A stretch of DNA of 64,000 nucleotides from Cypionkella sp. GTDB lineage: Bacteria > Pseudomonadota > Alphaproteobacteria > Rhodobacterales > Rhodobacteraceae. The stretch lies in contig NZ_JAUSBA010000045.1 of assembly GCF_030652235.1 (NCBI RefSeq), positions 62,001 to 126,000 on the forward strand. Direction: 5' to 3'. A program made the position numbers and the translations under genes. Numbering within the stretch: the first letter of the stretch is position 1; the number at the start of each line of letters is the position of its first letter. The notes below the pieces were generated by a model. That model saw nothing but the letters and a program-made list of their open reading frames with translations, did not search any database and was not told where the DNA came from. Shown piece after piece: positions 1 to 12,294 of this stretch.

Positions 1-1
1 G

Positions 2-1282
2 GCTGGTCTGATCAATGGCATCGCACGGTTCGAAGTGCCGACAACGTTTTTCGGCGACTGGGTGTCGCGCAACTATTCCGATCATATCCTTGGCTTGCTG
101 AACGCCGAAGGCCATGCCGCAGGTCGGACCGAGTTTTTCGTGCCGGTGCAAGCGCAGGCCGCCAATGCGCCCGCGGCCCCGCTGGCCGCCGACAGACCCG
201 CCCGCGCGGTCAAGCCCAGCCGTTACCGCTCGGATGATGAACTTCCGGGTGCGACCTTGGACAGCCGCTTTACCTTCGACAGCTTCGTTGTCGGCAAGCC
301 AAATGAGTTGGCCCATGCCGCTGCCCGCCGCGTTGCCGAAGGGGGTCCGGTCACCTTCAACCCGTTGTTCCTCTATGGCGGCGTCGGTTTGGGTAAAACC
401 CACCTGATGCACGCCATTGCGCATGAATTGCAATCGCGTCAGCCGCAACTGCGCGTGCTGTATCTCTCGGCCGAGCAATTTATGTATCGCTTCGTGCAGG
501 CCCTGCGTGACAAACAGATCATGGATTTCAAAGAGCTGTTCCGCTCGGTTGACGTGCTGATGGTCGATGATGTGCAGTTTATCGCGGGCAAGGATTCGAC
601 CCAAGAAGAATTCTTCCACACTTTCAACGCCTTGATTGATCAGAACAAACAGATCGTGATTTCAGCAGACCGCGCGCCGGGCGAAATCAAAGATCTGGAA
701 GACCGCATCAAATCCCGCCTGCAATGCGGTTTGGTGGTGGACCTTCACCCCACAGATTACGAACTTCGCCTCGGCATCCTGCAACAAAAGGCCGAGTATT
801 ACCGCCAGCAATACAAAGGCTTGGCGATCTCAACCGGGGTGCTGGAATTCCTTGCCCACCGCATCACCACCAACGTCCGCGTGCTGGAAGGCGCTTTGAC
901 CCGCCTGTTCGCCTTCGCCTCATTGGTGGGCCGCGAGATCACGCTGGAACTGGCACAAGATTGCCTCGCCGACATCCTGCGCGCCTCGGATCGCAAGCTG
1001 ACCATCGAAGAAATCCAGCGCAAGGTTGCCGAGCATTACAACATCCGCCTGTCGGATATGATCGGCCCGAAACGCCTGCGCAACATCGCACGGCCGCGTC
1101 AGGTGGCGATGTATTTCGCCAAGCAATTGACCTCGCGCAGCCTGCCGGAAATTGGGCGCCGCTTTGGCGGCCGCGATCACACCACGATCATGCACGGCGT
1201 GCGTAAAATCGAAGAACTGATGACCACCGATTCGCAGCTTTCCGACGATCTGCAACTGTTGCGGCGTCAGTTGCAGACCTAA
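2..1282 (+). CDS. dnaA: DnaA chromosomal replication initiator (5' truncated by window edge)
   Basis: DnaA binds origin DnaA boxes and opens the DNA for the replisome. The reading frame is open from base 2, so the true start lies upstream. A GTG at base 35 falls inside the conserved N-terminal VPTTFFGDW segment and is not the start. Visible are the end of domain I, a variable Ala/Pro-rich linker, the AAA+ domain with Walker A GGVGLGKTH (about bases 377-403) and Walker B VLMVDDVQF (about 554-580), and the C-terminal DNA-binding signature GGRDHTTIMHG near base 1170. dnaN follows after about 120 bases. Identification is secure; only the first 60-odd codons are missing. Confidence 0.98.
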   Translation, partial: AGLINGIARFEVPTTFFGDWVSRNYSDHILGLLNAEGHAAGRTEFFVPVQAQAANAPAAPLAADRPARAVKPSRYRSDDELPGATLDSRFTFDSFVVGKPNELAHAAARRVAEGGPVTFNPLFLYGGVGLGKTHLMHAIAHELQSRQPQLRVLYLSAEQFMYRFVQALRDKQIMDFKELFRSVDVLMVDDVQFIAGKDSTQEEFFHTFNALIDQNKQIVISADRAPGEIKDLEDRIKSRLQCGLVVDLHPTDYELRLGILQQKAEYYRQQYKGLAISTGVLEFLAHRITTNVRVLEGALTRLFAFASLVGREITLELAQDCLADILRASDRKLTIEEIQRKVAEHYNIRLSDMIGPKRLRNIARPRQVAMYFAKQLTSRSLPEIGRRFGGRDHTTIMHGVRKIEELMTTDSQLSDDLQLLRRQLQT

Positions 1283-1291
1283 TCGAGGATC

Positions 1292-1309
1292 GCAGGCTTG
1301 ACGGCCTGC
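1292..1309 (+). terminator. Hairpin after dnaA (GCAGGC/GCCTGC)
   Basis: A 6-bp perfect stem with a 6-base loop starts 10 bases after the dnaA stop. No T-tract follows, so termination is uncertain. It may only be a processing or pause hairpin in the dnaA-dnaN transcript. A second hairpin, CCAAAAC/GTTTTGG (1349-1368), lies in the dnaN leader. Confidence 0.35.
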
Positions 1310-1403
1310 ATATTCAACCGCAAAGTCCCGAAAATGCTTGTGAACCGGCCAAAACCGGGTAGTTTTGGCGTCCCTGCAAAGGGGCGTCGCCAAGGGGAAC
1401 GAA

Positions 1404-2522
1404 ATGAAGATCAGCATCGAACGCGCAACTCTGCTTAAGGCGCTGGCACAAGCGCAATCGGTGGTCGAGCGCCGCAACACCATTCCGATCCTCGCCAACG
1501 TGCTGATTGAAGCCGAGGGCGATACGGTGTCGTTCCGCGCCACCGATCTGGATATCGAAGTGGTTGACCGCGCGCCTGCGATGGTCGAACGCGCCGGGGC
1601 CACCACGGTTTCGGCGGTGATGCTGCACGAGATCATCCGCAAGCTGCCCGATGGCGCTTTGGTGGCTTTGACCGAAGACGCAGCCACCGGCCGTCTGACC
1701 ATTGCCGCAGGCCGTTCCACTTTCAGCCTTGCCACCCTACCGCGCGAAGATTTCCCGGTGATGGCGACCTCGGAATATTCTTCGAATTTCTCGGCCCCGG
1801 CCCCGGTGCTGCGCCGCCTGTTCGACAAGGCGAAGTTTGCGATTTCCACCGAGGAAACCCGCTACTACCTGAACGGCGTCTACATGCATGTCTCGACCGG
1901 CGATGTCGGCGCCGTCCTGCGTTGTGTTGCGACCGATGGCCACCGCCTGGCCCGCATCGACGCCCCGCTGCCCGAAGGTGCGCAGGGCATGCCCGGCGTG
2001 ATCGTGCCGCGCAAGACCGTGAACGAGTTGAAGAAACTGCTCGACGATGATTCCGCGATCATCGCCGTGTCGGTGTCGGAAACCAAAGTCCGTTTTGCCA
2101 CGCCCTTGATCACTCTGACCTCCAAAGTCATCGACGGCACCTTCCCCGACTACACCCGCGTCATCCCCACCGGCAACACCCGGCGGCTGGAAGTCGACGC
2201 GAGCGAATTCGCCAAAGCGGTGGACCGCGTGGCCACTGTATCCTCGGAACGCTCCCGCGCCGTGAAGCTGTCGCTGGATGAAGACCGCTTGATCCTTTCG
2301 GTCAACGCGCCCGATTCCGGTGCTGCCGAGGAAGAACTTGCCGTGGCTTATTCCGATGAACGGCTGGAAATCGGCTTCAACGCCAAATACCTGCTGGAAA
2401 TCGCGTCGCAGGTAGACCGTGAAAACGCGGTGTTCCTGTTCAACTCCTCCGGCGATCCGACCCTGATGCGCGAAGGCAATGACATGTCGGCGGTCTATGT
2501 CGTCATGCCGATGCGCGTGTAA
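1404..2522 (+). CDS. dnaN: DNA polymerase III beta subunit (sliding clamp)
   Basis: The beta clamp encircles DNA and tethers DNA polymerase III and other repair enzymes. The 372-aa protein has the usual family length and the three repeated clamp domains. Recognisable stretches are the N-terminal SIERATLLKALAQAQ, RNTIPILANV and the C-terminal VYVVMPMRV that ends nearly all clamps. I chose ATG 1404, which is preceded by AAGGGG at 1392-1397; an in-frame codon at 1365 would add 13 residues without homology. The gene sits between dnaA and recF, the classical order, and probably has its own promoter in the 120-base gap. Confidence 0.98.
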   Translation: MKISIERATLLKALAQAQSVVERRNTIPILANVLIEAEGDTVSFRATDLDIEVVDRAPAMVERAGATTVSAVMLHEIIRKLPDGALVALTEDAATGRLTIAAGRSTFSLATLPREDFPVMATSEYSSNFSAPAPVLRRLFDKAKFAISTEETRYYLNGVYMHVSTGDVGAVLRCVATDGHRLARIDAPLPEGAQGMPGVIVPRKTVNELKKLLDDDSAIIAVSVSETKVRFATPLITLTSKVIDGTFPDYTRVIPTGNTRRLEVDASEFAKAVDRVATVSSERSRAVKLSLDEDRLILSVNAPDSGAAEEELAVAYSDERLEIGFNAKYLLEIASQVDRENAVFLFNSSGDPTLMREGNDMSAVYVVMPMRV

Positions 2523-2530
2523 GCTGCGCT

Positions 2531-2546
2531 TGGGGGCTAGCCCCCA
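2531..2546 (+). terminator. Perfect 16-bp palindrome between dnaN and recF
   Basis: TGGGGGCTAGCCCCCA is fully self-complementary and starts 9 bases after the dnaN stop. It is followed by AACCCCCA and the dispersed GAGTATTT motif rather than by a T-tract. The same order (hairpin, C-rich spacer, motif, next start codon) recurs between polA and yjbR. It may be a terminator or processing hairpin. Confidence 0.5.
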
Positions 2547-2554
2547 AACCCCCA

Positions 2555-2576
2555 GAGTATTTAGGCCAAGATGAAA
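2555..2576 (+). repeat. Dispersed intergenic motif, copy 1
   Basis: GAGTATTTAGGCCAAGATGA, reading toward recF. It matches the motif at 60493 and 42191 except at two positions. The ATG inside it (2571) is in frame with recF and could be an alternative start. Confidence 0.6.
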
Positions 2577-2585
2577 GGGATCAGC

Positions 2586-3692
2586 GTGAGCGGGCTTGCT
2601 ATCACCGCGCTGAGCCTCTCGCATTTCCGCAGCCATAAAACCGCGCGGCTGTGCTTTGATGGTCGCCCGGTGGCGATTGTCGGCCCCAATGGTGCGGGCA
2701 AAACCAATATCCTTGAAGCGGCATCCCTGCTTTCCCCCGGCCGGGGCCTGCGGCGCGCGAGCGCGGATGAAATCGCCCGCAAGCCTGAAAGCCTTGGCTG
2801 GAAAGTCACCGCCGATCTGCGCGGCTTTGGCGCCGATCATCAGGTCGAAACCTGGGCCGAGGGGGGCGATACGCGGTCTGTCCGCATCGACGGCAAAGCC
2901 GCCACCCAAACCGCCTTAGGCCGCATTGCCCGCGTGCTGTGGTTGGTGCCCGCGATGGACCGGCTGTGGATCGAGGCCGCAGAAGGCCGTCGCCGCTTCC
3001 TTGACCGCATGACGCTGTCTTTCGCCCCCGATCATGCCGACGCAGTGCTGGCCTATGAAAAAGCCATGCGCGATCGCAACCGTTTGCTGAAGGATCAGAT
3101 CACCGATCCGCATTGGTACGGGGCTTTGGAAGCGCAGATGGCCGTTGCTGGCGCGCAGATCACCGCCAACCGCCAGGCCGCCCTGACCCGCCTGCGCCAA
3201 GCCCAACAGAATGCCGAAACCGCCTTCCCGCGCGCCGATCTGACCTTGACCACCACCGCTGATGCCGATGATCTGGTCGCAGCCCTGTCCGACAACCGCC
3301 GCCGCGATATGGCCGCTGGCCGCAGCCTGATCGGCCCGCACCGCGGCGATATGTCGGCGATTTACGCGGCCAAATCCGTGCCCGCCGAGCAATGCTCCAC
3401 CGGAGAGCAAAAGGCGCTGCTGATCAGCCTGATTCTTGCCAATGCCCGCGCGCTGGCGGCCGATCTGGGTGCCGCCCCGATCCTGCTGCTGGATGAGGTC
3501 GCGGCCCACCTAGACACCGACCGCCGTGCAGCCCTTTATGACGAACTCTGCGCCTTGGGCGCGCAAGCCCTGATGACCGGCACCGAAGCCGCGCTGTTTG
3601 ATAGCCTTGGCGCGCGCGCGCAGTGCTTTACCGTGACCGAGACGAGTGGCATATCGCAGGTCTTAGGCGCGCCTCCCGCTGCCCCGCATTAG
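2586..3692 (+). CDS. recF: DNA replication and repair protein RecF
   Basis: RecF is an SMC-like ATPase that, with RecO and RecR, loads RecA at stalled forks and gaps. With this start the protein has 368 aa. It shows Walker A GPNGAGKT (residues 33-40), the ABC signature STGEQKALL near 265 and Walker B ILLLDEVAAHLD near 300. I prefer GTG 2586 because AAAGGGA lies 5 bases upstream and the N-terminus then reads SGLAITALSLSHFRSH, as in relatives. ATG 2571 would add five residues and lies inside a dispersed repeat. The gene follows dnaN in the usual order. Confidence 0.95.
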   Translation: MSGLAITALSLSHFRSHKTARLCFDGRPVAIVGPNGAGKTNILEAASLLSPGRGLRRASADEIARKPESLGWKVTADLRGFGADHQVETWAEGGDTRSVRIDGKAATQTALGRIARVLWLVPAMDRLWIEAAEGRRRFLDRMTLSFAPDHADAVLAYEKAMRDRNRLLKDQITDPHWYGALEAQMAVAGAQITANRQAALTRLRQAQQNAETAFPRADLTLTTTADADDLVAALSDNRRRDMAAGRSLIGPHRGDMSAIYAAKSVPAEQCSTGEQKALLISLILANARALAADLGAAPILLLDEVAAHLDTDRRAALYDELCALGAQALMTGTEAALFDSLGARAQCFTVTETSGISQVLGAPPAAPH

Positions 3693-3711
3693 CCCCCAGA
3701 AAGCCCGCACC

Positions 3712-4338
3712 ATGACCGTTTCACTGTACGAACTGATGCTTTATGCAGGTGGCATGGCGCTGTTGTGGGTGATCCCCGGCCCGGTCTGGGTGGCGCTGAC
3801 CGCGCGCGCTTTGTCGGGTGGTTTTGCCAGCGCTTGGCCCTTGGCGATAGGTGTCGCCTTGGGTGATCTGATCTGGCCGATGGCGGGGATCTTTGGCCTG
3901 ACATGGATCGTTTCGGTCTACGCCGATTTCCTGCACGCCCTGCGCTGGGTCGCCGTCGGAGTGTTCGTCGTGATGGGCATCCTGCTGATCCGCAAGCCTG
4001 CCACAGCCCCCAACACCAATGGCCGCATGACCAAACCCGGCATGTGGGCGGGCTTTGCGGTGGGGGTGGCGGCGGTGATCGGCAACCCGAAAGCCATCCT
4101 GTTCTACATGGGCGTGCTGCCGGGGTTCTTCGATCTCGCGCGCGTCAAAGCCCCCGACATCGCCGCTATTCTGCTGATCTCTGCGCTGGTGCCAATGCTC
4201 GGCAACCTCGGCCTTGCTCTGTTTCTCGACCGCGCCCGCAAACTGCTCTCCAGCCCGGAAAGTATCCGCAAACTCAATCTGATCTCAGGCATTTTGCTGA
4301 TCGGCGTCGGCCTGGTGATTGCGGCGTCAAACCGCTAA
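3712..4338 (+). CDS. LysE/RhtB-family amino-acid exporter
   Basis: This 208-aa inner-membrane protein has about six hydrophobic segments and the family hallmark IPGPVWVALTARALSGG near the N-terminus (the PGP followed by a glycine-rich turn). LysE/RhtB proteins export amino acids or related small molecules; the substrate cannot be read from sequence. It lies 20 bases after recF and before gyrB in the same direction, so it may be cotranscribed with recF. Its place inside the recF-gyrB block probably reflects an insertion into an otherwise conserved order. Confidence 0.88.
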   Translation: MTVSLYELMLYAGGMALLWVIPGPVWVALTARALSGGFASAWPLAIGVALGDLIWPMAGIFGLTWIVSVYADFLHALRWVAVGVFVVMGILLIRKPATAPNTNGRMTKPGMWAGFAVGVAAVIGNPKAILFYMGVLPGFFDLARVKAPDIAAILLISALVPMLGNLGLALFLDRARKLLSSPESIRKLNLISGILLIGVGLVIAASNR

Positions 4339-4382
4339 ATCTTGTGCCCAAGGCGTGACATCCCCCCCCCAAGCCGCTATAA

Positions 4383-6863
<2,481 letters not shown>

Positions 6864-6870
6864 CCAAAAT

Positions 6871-6901
6871 CGGCTGCCGTGTCGCAATTGCGCGGCAGCC
6901 G
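6871..6901. terminator. Bidirectional terminator candidate between gyrB and the ion channel
   Basis: CGGCTGCCG (6871-6879) pairs perfectly with CGGCAGCCG (6893-6901) around a 13-base loop, 7 bases after the gyrB stop and before the convergent channel gene end at 6930. A strong stem without a clear T-tract. Confidence 0.6.
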
Positions 6902-6929
6902 TCCCGTGCCGTCAACGCAAATGCACCGG

Positions 6930-7706
6930 TCAGTCGATACCCTCATCCGGAATCGCCAGCAGATTGCCGCAAGCCTTGCAATGCACCGCGTCCCGGTCGT
7001 GGCGACTAAGTCTGCAATGGGGGCAAGTGTAATCGACCTTCATAGGCCGCAACGTCATCTGCACCAACCGCAAGAACAGTGACACGCCAAAAATCATGAT
7101 CGCAATCGAGATCAGCTTGCCGAACGGCCCCATCAGCGTCACATCGCCAAACCCAGTCGTGGTCAGCGTCGCAATGGTGAAATAGGCCGCATCCACATAG
7201 TTGCGGATACCCGGATTTATGCCGTACTGAGTTTCAAACACCAGCGCCGTGGTGAAAAAGATAAAACAGGTCAGATTGATCGCAGCCTTGATCGTGCCTT
7301 CACGGCCACGGAAAAACTGGAAATCGCGGCGCAACTGTTTCAAAATCTGATGCGACTGCAACAGCCGCAGCATCCGAACCACCCGCATGAAGGCAAACGC
7401 CTCACCGGTCAACGGCATGATCAGCGAGATCACCACAAGCATGTCGATCACGTTAAAAAAGCGTAACATTTCGCGCAGGGGACGCTTGCTCAGCCACAGC
7501 CGCACGACAAGGTCTGCCAAAATAATCACGCCAAACAATGCGTCCACCAGTTTGACATAAAACCCATAGCTGGAAAACGACGAGGCGATCAGAAACACAA
7601 TCGTGGTCAGATCGAACGCAAGCAACATGTAGCGAAATCGTACCGCCACCACTGAACGCCCAAAGTAAAGCTCTCTCAGTCGTGCTCTTGCCCGTATCTC
7701 CGCCAT
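6930..7706 (-). CDS. Voltage-gated K+ channel-like ion transporter with C-terminal zinc ribbon
   Basis: The 258-aa protein looks like a six-TM ion-transport family member. S1-S3 span about residues 25-100, and an S4-like helix carries regularly spaced arginines (R108, R111, R114). The pore has the selectivity filter TTTGFGD (182-188), a potassium-type filter, followed by S6. The tail then holds CPHC (228-231) and CKAC (243-246), a four-cysteine zinc ribbon that is unusual as a channel C-terminus. The start ATG at 7706 lies 26 bases downstream of the tRNA-Arg gene on the same strand, so the two may share a transcript. It probably conducts K+; gating and the role of the ribbon are unknown. Confidence 0.85.
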   Translation of the reverse strand: MAEIRARARLRELYFGRSVVAVRFRYMLLAFDLTTIVFLIASSFSSYGFYVKLVDALFGVIILADLVVRLWLSKRPLREMLRFFNVIDMLVVISLIMPLTGEAFAFMRVVRMLRLLQSHQILKQLRRDFQFFRGREGTIKAAINLTCFIFFTTALVFETQYGINPGIRNYVDAAYFTIATLTTTGFGDVTLMGPFGKLISIAIMIFGVSLFLRLVQMTLRPMKVDYTCPHCRLSRHDRDAVHCKACGNLLAIPDEGID

Positions 7707-7732
7707 TGCCCCGCCATGCTGCCTATCTAATT

Positions 7733-7809
7733 TGGTGACCCCGGCGTGATTCGAACACGCGGCCTACGGTTTAGGAAACCGTCGCTCTATCCGGCTGAGC
7801 TACGGAGTC
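7733..7809 (-). tRNA. tRNA-Arg, anticodon CCU
   Basis: The 77-nt cloverleaf closes: acceptor GACTCCG/CGGGGTC (with one G-T pair), D-arm GCTC/GAGC, anticodon stem ACGGT/ACCGT around loop TTCCTAA (anticodon CCT in DNA, reading AGG), T-arm GCGTG TTCGAAT CACGC, discriminator A and an encoded CCA. Such tRNAs are frequent integration sites, but no integrase is seen beside it. Confidence 0.97.
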
Positions 7810-8145
7810 ACGCAGCCCTACATGCGAAAAAACCTGCGCAGATGCAACAGGCTTGGCGCAGTGAAACAAGGGGAATTTAAGGGGGAGTGACTTTTGGCCC
7901 ACCACTCCCCCTCGGATCCGTCGCGCCTAGGTTGAGAGCTTGCAGGACACGCCGAATATCGCCAGCACGCATGCTGTTACCGCTAACATATCGCAGCCCC
8001 ACCCACAGAACAAGCATTATCTTGCAGGTATCTGCCGCGCAGCCCCGCCCATCGGCGGAGTGTTCTGCCAAGGATTTGGACGGGGGCTTGGACATAGGCG
8101 GAATAGACGATAACAAGGAAGAAACCATTTCACAGGCCATTCCCC
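7810..8145. other. Intergenic gap upstream of tRNA-Arg and the LacI gene
   Basis: 336 bases without a convincing gene. The left part is the expected promoter zone of the minus-strand tRNA. A perfect 9-bp inverted repeat GGGGGAGTG (7881-7889) / CACTCCCCC (7903-7911) with a 13-base loop stands out. The open frame on the minus strand (ending at 7877) has no recognisable features. Confidence 0.5.
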
Positions 8146-9177
8146 TTGAGCAAACCCCCGACCCTCGAACCACGCCGCACTCTGACCCTCCGCGATGTGT
8201 CCGAGGCCTCCGGCGTCAGCGAAATGACCGTCAGCCGCGTGCTGCGCAATCGTGGTGATGTCTCCGACAGCACCCGCGAGCGCGTGCAAGAGGCCGCCCG
8301 CCGCTTGGGCTATGTGCCGAACAAAATCGCCGGTGCTTTGGCCAGCCAACGCGTCAATCTGGTGGCGGTGATCATCCCGTCGCTGTCCAACATGGTCTTC
8401 CCCGAAGTGATGACGGGAATTTCCGATACGCTGGAAGACACCGGCCTGCAACCCGTTGTCGGCGTTACCAATTATTCGCCAGACCGCGAAGAATCCGTGC
8501 TGTACGAGATGCTGTCCTGGCGGCCCTCGGGCGTGATTATCGCCGGGTTAGAGCATACCGATGCTGCCCGAGCCATGCTGGCACAAGCCGGGATTCCGAT
8601 CGTCGAGATCATGGATATCGACGGCACTCCGGTCGATTCGGCCGTCGGCATCTCGCACCGCCGCGCGGGCCGTCAGATGGCCGAGGCGATCATCGCCGCA
8701 GGCTACCGCAACATCGCCTTCCTTGGTACGATGATGCCGCACGATCACCGCGCCCGCAAACGCCTCGAAGGTTTTGAAGACGCGCTGGCGAAGGCTGGTC
8801 TCAGCCTTGTGGACCGTGAATTTTACTCTGGCGGCTCTGCCCTGCTGAAAGGCCGCGAGATGACCGAGGCCGTGCTGACCCGCAGCCCACAGGTCGATTT
8901 CTTGTATTATTCCAATGACATGATCGGCGCGGGTGGCTTGCTGTATTGCCTGCACAAGGGCCTCGACGTGCCGGGGCAGATTGGCCTTGCGGGCTTTAAC
9001 GGCGTTGAATTGCTCGACGGTCTGCCGCGCAAACTGGCCACCATGGATGCCTGTCGCTTGGAAATTGGCCGCGTTGCCGCCGAAATCATCGCAGGCAAGC
9101 ACTCGTCTGGCACCATCGGCGGCGAGGTGATCGAGCTGTTCCCAACCCTGCAAAAAGGCGACACGATTCGCGGCTGA
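8146..9177 (+). CDS. LacI-family transcriptional regulator, GntR (gluconate)-type
   Basis: 343 aa. The N-terminal helix-turn-helix reads LRDVSEASGVSEMTVSRVLR (about residues 15-34), followed by the hinge helix (PNKIAGALAS) and a periplasmic-binding-protein-like effector domain (VNLVAVIIPSLSNMVFPEV onward). The order and wording resemble GntR/IdnR repressors of gluconate metabolism, but no gluconate genes lie nearby, so the inducer is unknown. The only available in-frame start is TTG 8146, with no strong ribosome-binding site; an in-frame TAG lies at 8104 and no ATG precedes the HTH. Translation may therefore be weak. Confidence 0.9.
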   Translation: MSKPPTLEPRRTLTLRDVSEASGVSEMTVSRVLRNRGDVSDSTRERVQEAARRLGYVPNKIAGALASQRVNLVAVIIPSLSNMVFPEVMTGISDTLEDTGLQPVVGVTNYSPDREESVLYEMLSWRPSGVIIAGLEHTDAARAMLAQAGIPIVEIMDIDGTPVDSAVGISHRRAGRQMAEAIIAAGYRNIAFLGTMMPHDHRARKRLEGFEDALAKAGLSLVDREFYSGGSALLKGREMTEAVLTRSPQVDFLYYSNDMIGAGGLLYCLHKGLDVPGQIGLAGFNGVELLDGLPRKLATMDACRLEIGRVAAEIIAGKHSSGTIGGEVIELFPTLQKGDTIRG

Positions 9178-9430
9178 GGCTGGGTTTGTTCAGGGCCGAC
9201 GCCTTAAGTATCAGACCAAATACGGCAAAAATCGCGGAAATTCCGCCTAAAATTGCACTGATCGTCCGCTGAGCGCGCCCAATGTCGTAGCCCGACCCAT
9301 CTTCTGCGCTCAAATATCCAAATACGACGCCATCCAAGCCAAGTCTCTCTGCAAAACTGATCCAACCTTCAAACTGATCCAATGCATCGCTACGCGCGTA
9401 TTCTGATAAATCTACATCGGAGGCCCGCAT
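9086..9430 (-). CDS. Possible small membrane protein or decayed gene, unrecognised
   Basis: A minus-strand frame from ATG 9430 gives about 115 aa: an acidic N-terminal part (DVDLSEYARSDALDQFEG), then a convincing hydrophobic segment (TISAILGGISAIFAVFGLIL). Its last 30 codons run antisense into the LacI gene and look random, as if the original end were lost. Its start overlaps the gpx start on the other strand. A copy of the dispersed intergenic motif lies inside it (9299-9320). It could be a real small protein, a remnant, or chance. Confidence 0.25.
   Translation of the reverse strand: MRASDVDLSEYARSDALDQFEGWISFAERLGLDGVVFGYLSAEDGSGYDIGRAQRTISAILGGISAIFAVFGLILKASALNKPSLSRESCRLFAGLGTARSPRRRWCQTSACLR
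9299..9320 (-). repeat. Dispersed intergenic motif, copy 2
   Basis: On the minus strand it reads GGATATTTGAGCGCAGAAG followed by ATG. It matches the copies at 52231 and 56505 at 20 of 22 positions. Confidence 0.55.
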
Positions 9431-9995
9431 GATGCCGCAACGCCCATTTGTAATCTTCACCGTTTTGGCTGCAGCCTTGCTACTGTCGCAACCCGGAGCT
9501 TCCCAAATGGCCCAAGCCGCCGATCCCGCCCCAAGCTTCCAGTTCACTTCGATTGACGGCGGAAAATACGACACCGCAACATGGCGCGGCAAGCCGGTGC
9601 TGGTCGTCAACACCGCCTCGATGTGCGGCTACACCCCACAATACACTGACTTGCAGGCACTTTCCGACTATTACGGCGACAAGGCCGTGGTGCTGGCTGT
9701 GCCCTCGGACGATTTCAACCAAGAATTCGCTTCAAACTCCGAAGTGAAAGACTTCTGCGAGCTGAATTACGCCCTGACCCTGCCGATGACCACAATCGCC
9801 CATGTCGCGGCAGGCGAGGTCGATCCGTTCTACGCTTGGGTCAGCGACACGCAGGGTTTCGTGCCGGGATGGAATTTCAACAAAGTGCTGATCGGGCCGG
9901 ATGGCAATTTCGTGCAGGCTTGGGGGTCCAACACCAAGCCAATGGGCGCTGTGAAAGACGCGATGGATGCGGTTCTTGCCGGGACTAAGTCTTAA
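9429..9995 (+). CDS. Periplasmic glutathione-peroxidase-family protein
   Basis: 188 aa with an N-terminal signal peptide ending near residue 30 (SQMAQAAD), so it is probably exported. The thioredoxin-like fold shows the peroxidase motif NTASMCGYTPQY with a cysteine (C66) in place of selenocysteine, and the late motif WNFNK (148-152). The usual NQF of the second motif, which holds the catalytic-tetrad glutamine, is DDF here (VPSDDFNQEF), so the reductant or mechanism may differ from classical glutathione peroxidase. GGAGG at 9419-9423 supports ATG 9429, or ATG 9432 just after it. It likely reduces peroxides in the periplasm. Confidence 0.88.
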   Translation: MMPQRPFVIFTVLAAALLLSQPGASQMAQAADPAPSFQFTSIDGGKYDTATWRGKPVLVVNTASMCGYTPQYTDLQALSDYYGDKAVVLAVPSDDFNQEFASNSEVKDFCELNYALTLPMTTIAHVAAGEVDPFYAWVSDTQGFVPGWNFNKVLIGPDGNFVQAWGSNTKPMGAVKDAMDAVLAGTKS

Positions 9996-10046
9996 CAAAC
10001 TTTGAACATGGCTATTTAAGCTACTGAAAAATAACAATGTTGTTTT

Positions 10047-10062
10047 GGTCCCGCGTTGGGAC

Positions 10063-10063
<1 letters not shown>
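10047..10063. terminator. GGTCCC hairpin, copy 1
   Basis: GGTCCCGCGTTGGGACC lies directly after the fadH stop codon on the minus strand and 52 bases after the gpx stop on the plus strand. It is a 6-bp perfect stem with a 5-base loop. The same 17-mer, with one difference, recurs at 26588 and 60638. Confidence 0.65.
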
Positions 10064-12165
<2,102 letters not shown>

Positions 12166-12294
12166 CTAAACAAAATCAATATGTTAGCAAGGGTGCATTT
12201 ACACTTTCTTCACGCCTTGCCACTGCGCCGCACAATCACGTTGCAACCCCGCATCCTCGGCTGCAATCCTGAGGCATGCAACCCGGAGGATAGG

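Noticed and set aside
1-1403. Replication origin with DnaA boxes near dnaA
   Set aside because: I found no cluster of TTATCCACA-like boxes in the visible part; the region upstream of dnaA is outside the window.
1737-2909. 390-codon minus-strand frame across the dnaN-recF junction
   Set aside because: Spans two certain genes and has no family features.
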